A DNA stretch of 5,901 nucleotides from Chitinophagaceae bacterium (GCA_018061385.1 JAGOUF010000168.1:1-5901); one strand, 5' to 3'. Counted from the first letter of the stretch, positions 1-5,901 are shown. The notes: generated by a model from the letters alone, not told the origin. Numbers and translations are program-made.

Positions 1-1008
1 TCCTCTTCTTGCACTATAAAATGCAGAGGATAAAGATTTTGCTGGATTAATAATTTGAGTAAAAAACAAAATATAAGTAATAAAACTTTCAGCACCCAAG
101 CCTGAGCTTTTACCTAAAACCAATTGTCCACCAAACCATAAAATACAACAAAGAACAGCAACACCCATTATTTCACTTAATGGCGATGCCATATCTTTTC
201 TAAAGTTCATTTTGTTGCGAATATTATTTAGGCTGCTATTCAACCCAAAGAACTTTGTTGAAAAAATTTTTTCGGCATTAAATGCTTTAATAATCCGAAT
301 TCCACCTAAGGTTTCATCTAACAAACTCATCATAGAACCTTGCAATTCTTGTGATTCGGTAGATTGTTTTTTTAAACTTCTACTCACTCTTCCAATAACA
401 AAACCAGTTAATGGTAGCAATACCAAAAGAAATAAAGAAAGCATTGGACTAATTGCAACCAAAGCAATGAGTATTACCAAAATTTGCAATGGTTGATTGA
501 TTAGCCCTTCCAATGTACTCAATACACTCCATTCAATTTCATTGGCATCGTTGCTCATTCTACTAATAATATCTCCTTTGCGTTGTTCAGTAAAATAGCC
601 AATGGGTAGTTTTAAAAGTTTGCTATATAAATCGGCTCTAAGTCTTGTCATTACACCATTACGTAAAGGGCTCATTGTTCTTAAAGCCAAATAAGTAAAC
701 ATATTTTTAAAGAAAATAGCCGTTAAAACCAATATGCAAATAAAGCCCAACGCATAAACTGCACTATGTTCTCTAATTAACGAACTAATTAAAAATTTTA
801 GATTTGCTAAAATAGCAGCAGCACTAAAACCAACAGCTGGCTTTGCTTCTACCAGTTTTTCCATTCCAAATAACAATTGTAAAAATGGAGCCAACATTGC
901 TAAAGAAAACAATGAAAATACGATTGCCAATACATTAAATAAAAAGTACAAAGCAATGTATCCTTTGCTATCTTTTAAGTAAAAAAATATTCGAGAGAAA
1001 TTTTTCAT
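1..1008 (-). CDS. ABC exporter, membrane-domain half (partial, C-terminus beyond window)
   Basis: The minus strand is open from an ATG at 1008 to the window edge, giving 336 residues without a stop. This is the transmembrane half of an MsbA/ABCB-type exporter (ABC_membrane fold), which would move an unknown lipid, peptide or drug out across the inner membrane. Visible parts are a first membrane helix at about residues 17-46, a second at 83-107, and an intracellular coupling region at about 127-155 (KLPIGYFTEQRKGDIISRMS). A hydrophobic hairpin follows at about 175-206, then the second cytoplasmic loop (DETLGGIRIIKAFNAE, 231-246) and further helices at about 279-298 and 308-320. The visible end, INPAKSLSSAFYSARRG, is where such proteins lead into the ATPase domain, so Walker A and the rest must lie left of the window. 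It is transcribed divergently from the next ABC gene. The family is clear; the substrate is not. Confidence 0.9.
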   Translation of the reverse strand, partial: MKNFSRIFFYLKDSKGYIALYFLFNVLAIVFSLFSLAMLAPFLQLLFGMEKLVEAKPAVGFSAAAILANLKFLISSLIREHSAVYALGFICILVLTAIFFKNMFTYLALRTMSPLRNGVMTRLRADLYSKLLKLPIGYFTEQRKGDIISRMSNDANEIEWSVLSTLEGLINQPLQILVILIALVAISPMLSLFLLVLLPLTGFVIGRVSRSLKKQSTESQELQGSMMSLLDETLGGIRIIKAFNAEKIFSTKFFGLNSSLNNIRNKMNFRKDMASPLSEIMGVAVLCCILWFGGQLVLGKSSGLGAESFITYILFFTQIINPAKSLSSAFYSARRG

Positions 1009-1087
1009 GAACAATTTTTCCAATGATGAATTGGCAAAGTAACTACATTACCACTATTGTACATCAACTAAATAAACAACTCTCTAT

Positions 1088-1117
1088 GTTGATATTTGAA
1101 CAATATTTGCAGCCAAC
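1088..1117. repeat. Small dyad and 11-bp-spaced direct repeats in divergent intergenic region
   Basis: ATATT (1092-1096) and AATAT (1102-1106) form an inverted repeat around TGAAC. GTTG (1088-1091) and CAAC (1114-1117) flank it as a looser outer pair. The same stretch holds the direct repeat ATATTTG at 1092-1098 and 1103-1109, one helical turn apart. It lies just upstream of the predicted promoter of the plus-strand ABC gene, where an operator could sit. In AT-rich DNA such short repeats can arise by chance, so a regulatory role is only a guess. Confidence 0.25.
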
Positions 1118-1149
1118 TTGTCATTATTTGTACCACAGCATTATTTTTG
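1118..1149 (+). promoter_or_regulatory. Predicted Bacteroidota-type promoter for the plus-strand ABC exporter
   Basis: TTG at 1118-1120 is followed after 21 bases by TATTTTTG at 1142-1149. The second element matches the Bacteroidota -7 consensus TAnnTTTG at every fixed position, and the spacing lies in the range described for this phylum. Transcription would start near 1156, leaving a leader of about 20 bases before the ATG at 1177. This also argues against the far upstream TTG at 1096 as the start codon, because that codon would precede the transcript. Confidence 0.5.
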
Positions 1150-1176
1150 ACTTCTTCATCAACTACAAAATACAGC

Positions 1177-2982
1177 ATGAAAATATTACTCAATTACCTT
1201 AAACCACATAAATGGTTGGTGGCATTGGCCTTTTTTTTAGCAATTATCAATCAAGTTTTTTCTTTATTCGACCCCATGTTGGTGGGTAAATTAATCGACT
1301 TATTTGCCAATCATCCAAGCCATTTCGATGCCAATAAAACGTTAGCAAGAACGGAGCATGAATTTTTCTTTGGAAACGATTTATACAAAGGTTTAATATA
1401 CTTTTTATTGCTTTTGGTAGGCACAGCAATGGTTAGCAGAATTGCAAAAGCTTTTCAAGATTATGTAGTGAATGTAATTATTCAAAAATTTGGTGCAAGC
1501 ATTTTTACTGAAGGTTTAAAACATAGCATGAGTTTGCCATATCAGGAATTTGAAGATCAACGAAGTGGCGAAACTTTATCTATTTTAACCAAAGTTCGTA
1601 CCGATACAGAAAAATTTATTGGCTATTTCATCAACATATTTTTTGGGATAATTGTAAGCATTGTATTTGTGTCTGTTTATGCTTTTAAACTACATTGGAG
1701 CATTATTCCTGTTTATATGGGTGGCAGTATTTTAATTGGATTTATTACTAGTTTACTCAGTAAAAAAATTAAGATCATTCAAAAAACCATTGTAAAAGAA
1801 ACCACTGTTTTAGCAGGTACTACTACAGAAAGTTTAAGAAATATTGAACTAGTAAAAAGCTTGGGCTTAACCAACGAAGAAGTAAACCGTTTAAACAACA
1901 ATACCTATAAAATTTTAGGGTTAGAATTGCGTAAAGTAAAAAGCTTAAGAACGTTGAGTTTTATACAAGGCACCATGGTTAACTTTTTAAGACAAGTAAT
2001 TACTTTTACTTTATTGTGGTTAATTTTTAGAGATGTATTAACTACAGGAGAATTTATTTCGTTGCAGTTTTATAGTTTCTTCATTTTTGGCCCAATGCAG
2101 CAAATTGGCGATATTATCTTAAGCTACAGAGAAGCCGAAGCATCGTTAAATAATTTTAGTATTTTAATGAACAAAAAGCCAGAGCCAAAACCCGATAATC
2201 CTGCACATATTGGCACTATTGAAAATTTAAGTTTTAACAACATCGAATTCAAACATCAAACTGCACAATTCAAAGCATTAGACAATATTTCTTTTACAGT
2301 AAAACAAGGCGAAACCATTGCCTTTGTTGGTCCAAGTGGTAGTGGTAAAAGTACATTGGTTAAATTGTTGGTGGGCTTGTATCGTCCACAAAATGGAAGT
2401 ATAGAATACAATGGTATTAGTGGAATTGATATTGATTTTGATGAGTTAAGAGGGCAAATTGGATTTGTAACGCAAGACACCAATTTGTTTGCTGGAACCA
2501 TAAAAGAAAATTTATTGTTCGTAAATCAACAAGCTACAGAAGCAGATATAAAAGAAGCATTAGAAAAAGCAAGTTGCAATAAATTATTAAGCAGATCGGA
2601 AAAAGGAATTGAAACTGTAATTGGAGAAGGTGGATTAAAATTAAGTGGTGGAGAAAAGCAACGTATATCTATTGCTAGGGCTTTATTACGCAAACCACAT
2701 TTACTAATTTTTGATGAAGCTACAAGTGCATTAGATAGTATTACAGAAGAAGAAATTACCAATACCATTAAGCAAATTAGTAACGAACGTAGCCAAATAA
2801 CTGTAATGATTGCACATAGATTAAGCACCATTATGCATGCCGATAAAATCTTTGTTTTAGAACAAGGTAAATTGGCCGAAACTGGCACTCACACAGAGCT
2901 ATTGGCTGAAAAAGGTTTATACTATGCTATGTGGAGGCAACAAATTGGTGAAAGAAAAATGATGGCAGCTGCTGTTAATTAA
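1177..2982 (+). CDS. ABC transporter, fused permease and ATP-binding protein (ABCB-type half-transporter)
   Basis: This is a complete 601-residue exporter subunit expected to work as a homodimer in the inner membrane, pumping an unknown substrate at the cost of ATP. The membrane domain covers about residues 1-330; it has a coupling segment near 118-135 (SLPYQEFEDQRSGETLS) and a second cytoplasmic loop near 214-235. The ATPase domain carries every key motif: Walker A GPSGSGKST (385-393, K391), Q-loop Q433, signature LSGGEKQR (489-496), Walker B LLIFDEATSALD (509-520, catalytic E514) and switch H547. It should therefore be active. The frame stays open upstream to a TTG at 1096. I chose the ATG at 1177 because MKILLNYLKPHKWLV is a usual N-terminus for this group and a good promoter lies just upstream. 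The gene is divergent from the ABC gene at 1-1008 and ends 13 bases before a strong hairpin terminator. Confidence 0.95.
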   Translation: MKILLNYLKPHKWLVALAFFLAIINQVFSLFDPMLVGKLIDLFANHPSHFDANKTLARTEHEFFFGNDLYKGLIYFLLLLVGTAMVSRIAKAFQDYVVNVIIQKFGASIFTEGLKHSMSLPYQEFEDQRSGETLSILTKVRTDTEKFIGYFINIFFGIIVSIVFVSVYAFKLHWSIIPVYMGGSILIGFITSLLSKKIKIIQKTIVKETTVLAGTTTESLRNIELVKSLGLTNEEVNRLNNNTYKILGLELRKVKSLRTLSFIQGTMVNFLRQVITFTLLWLIFRDVLTTGEFISLQFYSFFIFGPMQQIGDIILSYREAEASLNNFSILMNKKPEPKPDNPAHIGTIENLSFNNIEFKHQTAQFKALDNISFTVKQGETIAFVGPSGSGKSTLVKLLVGLYRPQNGSIEYNGISGIDIDFDELRGQIGFVTQDTNLFAGTIKENLLFVNQQATEADIKEALEKASCNKLLSRSEKGIETVIGEGGLKLSGGEKQRISIARALLRKPHLLIFDEATSALDSITEEEITNTIKQISNERSQITVMIAHRLSTIMHADKIFVLEQGKLAETGTHTELLAEKGLYYAMWRQQIGERKMMAAAVN

Positions 2983-2995
2983 ACAATTTTATATG

Positions 2996-3038
2996 AGTTT
3001 GATAGAGATTAGGGTGTTGAATCTCTATCAAACTTTTT
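2996..3038 (+). terminator. Intrinsic terminator with perfect 15-bp stem, overlapping the convergent gene's 3' end
   Basis: AGTTTGATAGAGATT (2996-3010) pairs perfectly with AATCTCTATCAAACT (3020-3034) around a 9-base loop, and a run of T follows (3034-3038). It begins 13 bases after the stop codon of the plus-strand ABC gene, whose terminator it should be. On the minus strand the hairpin falls in the last codons and stop of the DUF2721 gene, and no T-run follows it, so termination of minus-strand transcripts there is less certain. The stem has only four G/C pairs, but its length compensates. Confidence 0.85.
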
Positions 3039-3461
3039 CTTTAAAAATTGCATTACTGAAGGGTCTTCCAATCCTTCCATATCACTCAACTCAAGTTCCA
3101 AGGCTTTCATACTTAGTTGAATTTCTAACAAAGAAATCATTAAAGAAGTAGCAAACGAAACCAAGCTTGCCGCAAAAAAAGCATGAGCCCAAAATTGCAA
3201 CTCCAAGTAAATTAAATACATGCTTAAAATACAAAACAAAAAACTTAGCACACCCAAAGCTTGCATGTTTTTAATTAACTTAATACGATACCGTAAGTTT
3301 TTTATTTGCCCATGAATAATGTGTTTTTGTTCGTGGTTTTCATATTTGTCGTGTAAGCTTCTAACTCTATTGCTTAAAGCTAAAAACCTGTTGGTATAAG
3401 CCAACATAATTAAACTAATTGCAGGAAATAAAACAGCTGGTGTATTAATAGAAATATCCAT
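3009..3461 (-). CDS. DUF2721-family small integral membrane protein
   Basis: This 150-residue protein resembles the DUF2721 family, whose role is unknown. The recognisable part is the N-terminus, TPAVLFPAISLIMLAYTNRFLAL, a family-like first membrane helix (about 8-23) running into a conserved NRFLALSNRVR segment. A charged linker with helical character follows (about 33-66). Two more membrane helices lie at about 67-87 and 90-113, and the cytoplasmic-looking tail is acidic then basic (114-150). The ATG at 3461 places the conserved helix right at the N-terminus, as expected. The gene lies downstream of the EI24 gene on the same strand, 119 bases away across a tandem repeat, so co-transcription is possible but not shown. 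Its last codons and stop overlap the terminator hairpin of the convergent ABC gene. The family call is fairly sure; no function can be given. Confidence 0.85.
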   Translation of the reverse strand: MDISINTPAVLFPAISLIMLAYTNRFLALSNRVRSLHDKYENHEQKHIIHGQIKNLRYRIKLIKNMQALGVLSFLFCILSMYLIYLELQFWAHAFFAASLVSFATSLMISLLEIQLSMKALELELSDMEGLEDPSVMQFLKKKFDRDSTP

Positions 3462-3501
3462 AAGTAAATAACTAATTTAATATAACAACCACTAAAAAAT
3501 A

Positions 3502-3550
3502 TTTTGCCTTTTGCCTTTTGCCTTTTGCCTTTTGCCTTTTGCCTTTTGCC
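3502..3550. repeat. Exact heptanucleotide tandem repeat, 7 copies of TTTTGCC
   Basis: Seven exact head-to-tail copies of TTTTGCC (GGCAAAA on the minus strand) occupy 49 bases of the gap between the EI24 and DUF2721 genes. The repeat has no spacers, so it is a simple-sequence array and not a CRISPR. Heptanucleotide arrays of this kind are known from intergenic DNA of cyanobacteria and, from general recollection, also Bacteroidota. Copy number may vary by slippage. The array ends 40 bases upstream of the DUF2721 start codon. Confidence 0.97.
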
Positions 3551-3599
3551 TTTCCAAATTCCCTATTCACCACTCACAATTCACCTCTTCCCCTCTCCC
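3551..3599. repeat. Degenerate heptad continuation of the tandem array
   Basis: Read on the minus strand in the same 7-base register as the exact copies, this stretch divides into GGGAGAG, GGGAAGA, GGTGAAT, TGTGAGT, GGTGAAT, AGGGAAT and TTGGAAA. Most units have G at position 2, a purine at 4 and A at 5, and GGTGAAT occurs twice. With the seven exact copies this makes 14 consecutive heptads (98 bases). The stretch overlaps the last codons and the stop codon of the EI24 gene. The shared register is seen directly; common origin by duplication and divergence is inferred. Confidence 0.6.
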
Positions 3600-4345
3600 T
3601 TCTTCAAAGGATAAACACTCAAAGTAGCAGCAATTACAGCATAAGCAGGTGCTAAAATCCAACCTACAATTGGCACAATATGCATTATATAAAAAACCAT
3701 TCCATTACCAATGGCTAAGCCTTTGTGGTTGCCAACAAAAAAAATGCTTTCTGCTGTGGTTTTTTTATGTCGTTCTAAACTATAATCCAACATCGAAAAA
3801 CCATAATAATAACACTCAATCAAAATAGCCAATATTGGTGTAAACCAACCCACAACTGGAACAAAGCTGAGTATTAAAATTGCAAATACATACACTGTTT
3901 GCCAAAGAGCATTTCTTGCAGCTATTTTTATACCTCGTACAATATCTTTCAATAATTGAGCAAAACTAAAAGGGTAATCTTTCCCTTCCATAATGGCTTC
4001 AGTTTTTTCACTTAAATAAGCAAAAACAGGTGAGCCTACAATTAAAAAAAAGTATTTGAATAAGGAGAAATAAAACAACATCATCATTAACCACAATAGC
4101 AAACTTCCCATAGTTACAAAAAAGCCCAATAACTCACTATTTATAGAATTCAACGTGCCTTGTAATAAGCCTTTAAGCCAAGCCAAAAAATCGTTGGCAG
4201 TTTGTCCAAAAAAATACATTCCTACAAAAAATAAAATGGCATATAAAACTCCTGGAACAATAATCCATTTCCACAATTTATGTTTTTTAATAAATTGATG
4301 AGCTTCAAAATAAGCTTGTATTGCAATAATGAGTTCTTTAAGCAC
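3581..4345 (-). CDS. EI24 domain (CysZ-like) integral membrane protein
   Basis: This 254-residue membrane protein resembles the EI24/CysZ family. CysZ of enterobacteria imports sulfate, but the role of Bacteroidota members is not established, so no substrate is assigned. Features are an N-terminal amphipathic segment with HKLWKWIIVPG leading into helix 1 (about 25-46), long hydrophobic stretches at about 72-102, 146-178 and 213-244, and a GSPVFAYLSEKTEAI segment (about 104-118) typical of the family. Two similar PxVGW turns occur, PVVGW at 163-167 and PIVGW at 225-229. I chose a GTG start at 4345 because relatives begin like MLKELIIAIQAY; the frame stays open to a TTG at 4402, and there is no ATG upstream of helix 1. 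The tail KGEGKR is encoded by the adjoining heptad repeat. The gene is divergent from the glycosylase gene and may be co-transcribed with the DUF2721 gene. Confidence 0.85.
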   Translation of the reverse strand: MLKELIIAIQAYFEAHQFIKKHKLWKWIIVPGVLYAILFFVGMYFFGQTANDFLAWLKGLLQGTLNSINSELLGFFVTMGSLLLWLMMMLFYFSLFKYFFLIVGSPVFAYLSEKTEAIMEGKDYPFSFAQLLKDIVRGIKIAARNALWQTVYVFAILILSFVPVVGWFTPILAILIECYYYGFSMLDYSLERHKKTTAESIFFVGNHKGLAIGNGMVFYIMHIVPIVGWILAPAYAVIAATLSVYPLKKGEGKR

Positions 4346-4359
4346 TTTGGGGGTATTTT

Positions 4360-4381
4360 CGTTGCTAATATACGTTGCTAA
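4360..4381. repeat. Two 9-bp direct repeats (CGTTGCTAA) in a divergent promoter region
   Basis: CGTTGCTAA occurs at 4360-4368 and again at 4373-4381, separated by TATA, so the copies start 13 bases apart. They lie between the proposed GTG start of the EI24 gene and the glycosylase ATG. The second copy supplies the TTG of the predicted glycosylase promoter. The repeat could be a protein-binding site acting on either gene, but no known operator is recognised. Confidence 0.5.
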
Positions 4382-4405
4382 ATGCAAATTTTTTAAGTAC
4401 AATTG
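4375..4405 (+). promoter_or_regulatory. Possible Bacteroidota-type promoter for the glycosylase-upp run
   Basis: TTG at 4375-4377 is followed after 20 bases by TACAATTG at 4398-4405, which matches the -7 consensus TAnnTTTG at all fixed positions but one. A start of transcription near 4412 would leave a short leader before the ATG at 4425, which is common in this phylum. The one mismatch and the AT-rich setting keep confidence modest. Confidence 0.35.
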
Positions 4406-4424
4406 TTTAAGTAATGAATACTGT

Positions 4425-5060
4425 ATGCAGATTGACCAACTAAAAAAACTACCTAATTCCTTCTACACACAAAAAAATGTATGCTCTATCGCTAAGAATT
4501 TATTGGGCAAAATATTGGTTACACAATTCAACGAAACAATTACTGCATGTACAATTGTTGAAACAGAAGCGTATAATGGAATTGTAGATAAAGCCTCACA
4601 CTCCTACAAAAACAGAAGAACCTCAAGAACAGAAATTATGTTTGCCAATGGTGGTTTAACTTACGTGTATTTGTGTTATGGAATACATTATTTATTTAAT
4701 GTGGTAACCAACACAATTAACCAACCACATGCTGTTCTTATTAGAGCAGGAGAACCAGTTTTTGGTATTGAAACAATGCTACAACGTACAGGAAAAACTA
4801 AAGCAGATTATAATCTAACCAAAGGACCTGGTAATTTATGCAAAGCAATGGGCATCAACAATACACACAATGGATTGGATATTTCTGGCAATGAAATATT
4901 TATTGCTCAACATTCCAATTCGCCCAAAAAACAAAGTATCCTTACCACAAAACGAATTGGTGTAGATTATGCCCAAGAAGATGCCTTATTACCCTACAGA
5001 TTTATATTAGCCAATAATTTATATGTTAGTGGAAAGAAAAGCCAAAATATTGCTGTTTAA
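4425..5060 (+). CDS. 3-methyladenine DNA glycosylase (AAG/MPG family)
   Basis: This 211-residue enzyme should excise alkylated or deaminated purines such as 3-methyladenine and hypoxanthine from DNA, the first step of base-excision repair. It matches the AAG/MPG family across its length. VETEAY (45-50) contains E48 and Y50, equivalent to the catalytic Glu and base-stacking Tyr of human AAG, and H59 in KASHSY matches the conserved His. TYVYLCYGIHYLFNV, VLIRAGEP and KGPGNLCKAMGI are further family blocks. The length is close to the usual 200 or so. The frame is open to an ATG at 4329, but I chose the ATG at 4425: the extra residues do not look like the family, they would overlap the divergent EI24 gene, and a possible promoter lies between the two codons. 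The upp gene follows after 33 bases, suggesting an operon. Confidence 0.93.
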   Translation: MQIDQLKKLPNSFYTQKNVCSIAKNLLGKILVTQFNETITACTIVETEAYNGIVDKASHSYKNRRTSRTEIMFANGGLTYVYLCYGIHYLFNVVTNTINQPHAVLIRAGEPVFGIETMLQRTGKTKADYNLTKGPGNLCKAMGINNTHNGLDISGNEIFIAQHSNSPKKQSILTTKRIGVDYAQEDALLPYRFILANNLYVSGKKSQNIAV

Positions 5061-5093
5061 CAATTAGCTTTGAAGCCTTTAAAACAAACTGTT

Positions 5094-5747
5094 ATGGTAG
5101 TTAATTTAAGTGAAAAACATAGTTTAGTAAGCAACTGGGTAAGTGAGATTAGAGACGTAACTGTACAAACAGATCGTTTGCGTTTTCGTAGAAATTTAGA
5201 ACGCATTGGTGAAGCTGCTGCTTATGAAATTAGTAAGGAATTGAGCTGGAAAGAAGTAGAAATTCAAACCCCATTGGGTACACATAACAGTAAAGTTTTG
5301 GCTGAACAACCTGTATTGGCTACCATTTTAAGAGCAGGTTTACCATTGCACAATGGCATGTTGAATTATTTAGACAAAGCCGATAATGCGTTTATTTCTG
5401 CTTACAGAAAACATCATAGAGATGGAACTTTTGAAATTAGTTTAGAATACATGAGCTGCCCATCTTTAGAAGGAAGAGTGGTAATTATTAGCGATCCTAT
5501 GCTAGCAACAGGAGCTTCAATTGTAAAAACAATTGCTGTGTTACAAGCAGATTGGAAACCAGCAAAAATTTATGTCGTTTGTGCAATTGCTTCTACAATT
5601 GGCATTGATTACATAGAACGTGAATGTGGAAATAACATCAATATTTGGTGTGGCGATATTGATGATGAATTAACAGCCAAAGGGTATATCGTTCCAGGCT
5701 TGGGCGATGCAGGAGATTTAGCGTATGGCAGTAAAGCCCAATCGTAA
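5094..5747 (+). CDS. upp: Uracil phosphoribosyltransferase
   Basis: This 217-residue cytosolic enzyme makes UMP from uracil and PRPP in pyrimidine salvage. The PRPP-binding loop DPMLATGAS (134-142) and the uracil-binding end YIVPGLGDAGD (198-208) are intact, and the LATILRAGLPL block upstream is also typical. The length is close to the usual 209 or so. I chose the ATG at 5094, which gives MVVNLSEKHSLV; a TTG at 5070 would add eight residues (KPLKQTV after the first) but is a rare start here. The gene lies 33 bases after the glycosylase gene and 38 before leuS with no terminator visible on either side, so shared transcription is likely. No regulatory leader is seen. Confidence 0.96.
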   Translation: MVVNLSEKHSLVSNWVSEIRDVTVQTDRLRFRRNLERIGEAAAYEISKELSWKEVEIQTPLGTHNSKVLAEQPVLATILRAGLPLHNGMLNYLDKADNAFISAYRKHHRDGTFEISLEYMSCPSLEGRVVIISDPMLATGASIVKTIAVLQADWKPAKIYVVCAIASTIGIDYIERECGNNINIWCGDIDDELTAKGYIVPGLGDAGDLAYGSKAQS

Positions 5748-5785
5748 AAAATTACATACTTAGTTTTAAAATAGTTTTTACTCAA

Positions 5786-5901
5786 ATGGATTACAAGTTT
5801 ACAGAAATTGAAGAAAAATGGCAGAAGCATTGGAAAGATACCAAGGCTTATAAAGTGAGCAATGAAAGTAGCAAGCCTAAGTATTATGTATTGGATATGT
5901 T
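5786..5901 (+). CDS. leuS: Leucyl-tRNA synthetase, N-terminus (partial, cut by window end)
   Basis: Only the first 38 codons and part of the 39th are present. The sequence MDYKFTEIEEKWQKHWKD, followed by KAYKV and KPKYYVLDM, is the usual N-terminus of bacterial leucyl-tRNA synthetase, with the EIE-KWQ-W helix and the YVLDMF strand that leads into the class I HIGH motif. HIGH itself lies beyond the window. The enzyme charges tRNA-Leu with leucine using ATP. The ATG at 5786 follows upp by 38 bases. I saw no convincing promoter or T-box-like leader in that gap, so it may be read from upstream. Confidence 0.93.
   Translation, partial: MDYKFTEIEEKWQKHWKDTKAYKVSNESSKPKYYVLDM

Noticed and set aside
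212..496. Plus-strand open frame of 94 codons
   Set aside because: It is antisense to the ABC membrane domain, which reads uninterrupted on the minus strand.
1020..1034. CCAAT-N5-ATTGG inverted repeat as an operator
   Set aside because: A single 5-bp stem in AT-rich DNA is expected by chance and nothing else supports it.
1035..1064. Promoter for the minus-strand ABC gene (TTG then TACTTTG on the minus strand)
   Set aside because: The -7 element is one base short of TAnnTTTG and the spacing is at the edge of the range, so it is too weak to list.
1096..1176. TTG start extending the plus-strand ABC protein by 27 residues
   Set aside because: The extension (NNICSQLVIICTT and on) does not look like the family N-terminus, and the best promoter lies inside it, downstream of the TTG.
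1247..2888. Minus-strand open frames of 60-120 codons opposite the ABC gene
   Set aside because: They are antisense to a clearly conserved coding sequence, and their translations resemble no family.
3502..3550. CRISPR array
   Set aside because: The 7-base units are contiguous with no spacers, and there are no cas genes nearby.
4329..4424. ATG at 4329 as start of the glycosylase
   Set aside because: The added 32 residues do not resemble the family and would overlap the divergent EI24 gene and the predicted promoter; the ATG at 4425 gives the expected length.
5070..5093. TTG start for upp
   Set aside because: A normal ATG eight codons later gives the usual N-terminus and a protein closer to the family length.
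5748..5785. Separate promoter for leuS (TAGTTTTA at 5761)
   Set aside because: The final G of the consensus is missing and no TTG lies at the right distance upstream.
5609..5830. Minus-strand open frame of 73 codons across the upp end and leuS start
   Set aside because: It is antisense to two recognised genes and has no family likeness.

Overview
The window looks like an ordinary chromosomal segment of an AT-rich member of the Bacteroidota, most likely near Chitinophagaceae/Sphingobacteriales. Three things support this: the protein sequences (LeuS N-terminus, the EI24 and DUF2721 proteins, the ABC exporters), a good TTG-N21-TAnnTTTG promoter of the Bacteroidota type, and no obvious Shine-Dalgarno sequences ahead of the starts. 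The phylum is fairly secure; the family is inferred from recalled resemblance only.

Layout. Positions 1-1008 (minus) hold the membrane half of an ABC exporter that is cut by the left window edge. A 168-bp divergent intergenic region follows, then a complete ABCB-type half-transporter (1177-2982, plus). That gene ends in a long hairpin plus T-run which also forms the last codons of the convergent gene. Next, on the minus strand, are a DUF2721 membrane protein (3009-3461) and an EI24/CysZ-like membrane protein (3581-4345). Between them lies an intergenic tandem array with a 7-bp period, seven exact copies of GGCAAAA (minus strand) plus degenerate heptamers, which runs into the 3' end of the EI24 gene. 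From a short divergent promoter region the plus strand then carries a 3-methyladenine DNA glycosylase (4425-5060), uracil phosphoribosyltransferase upp (5094-5747) and the start of leucyl-tRNA synthetase leuS (5786 to the window end). These three are closely spaced and may be one transcript.

Function. The genes do not form one recognisable pathway. There are two exporters of unknown substrate, two small integral membrane proteins of poorly known role, and three housekeeping genes (DNA base-excision repair, uracil salvage, translation). I see no mobile element, RNA gene, CRISPR array or defence system, and no gene-free stretch over 300 bases. The most unusual structures are non-coding: the heptad array that appears to have supplied the last codons of the EI24 gene, and the terminator embedded in a convergent coding sequence. 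Several start codons were moved from the longest possible frame to positions that fit the protein families and promoters better.
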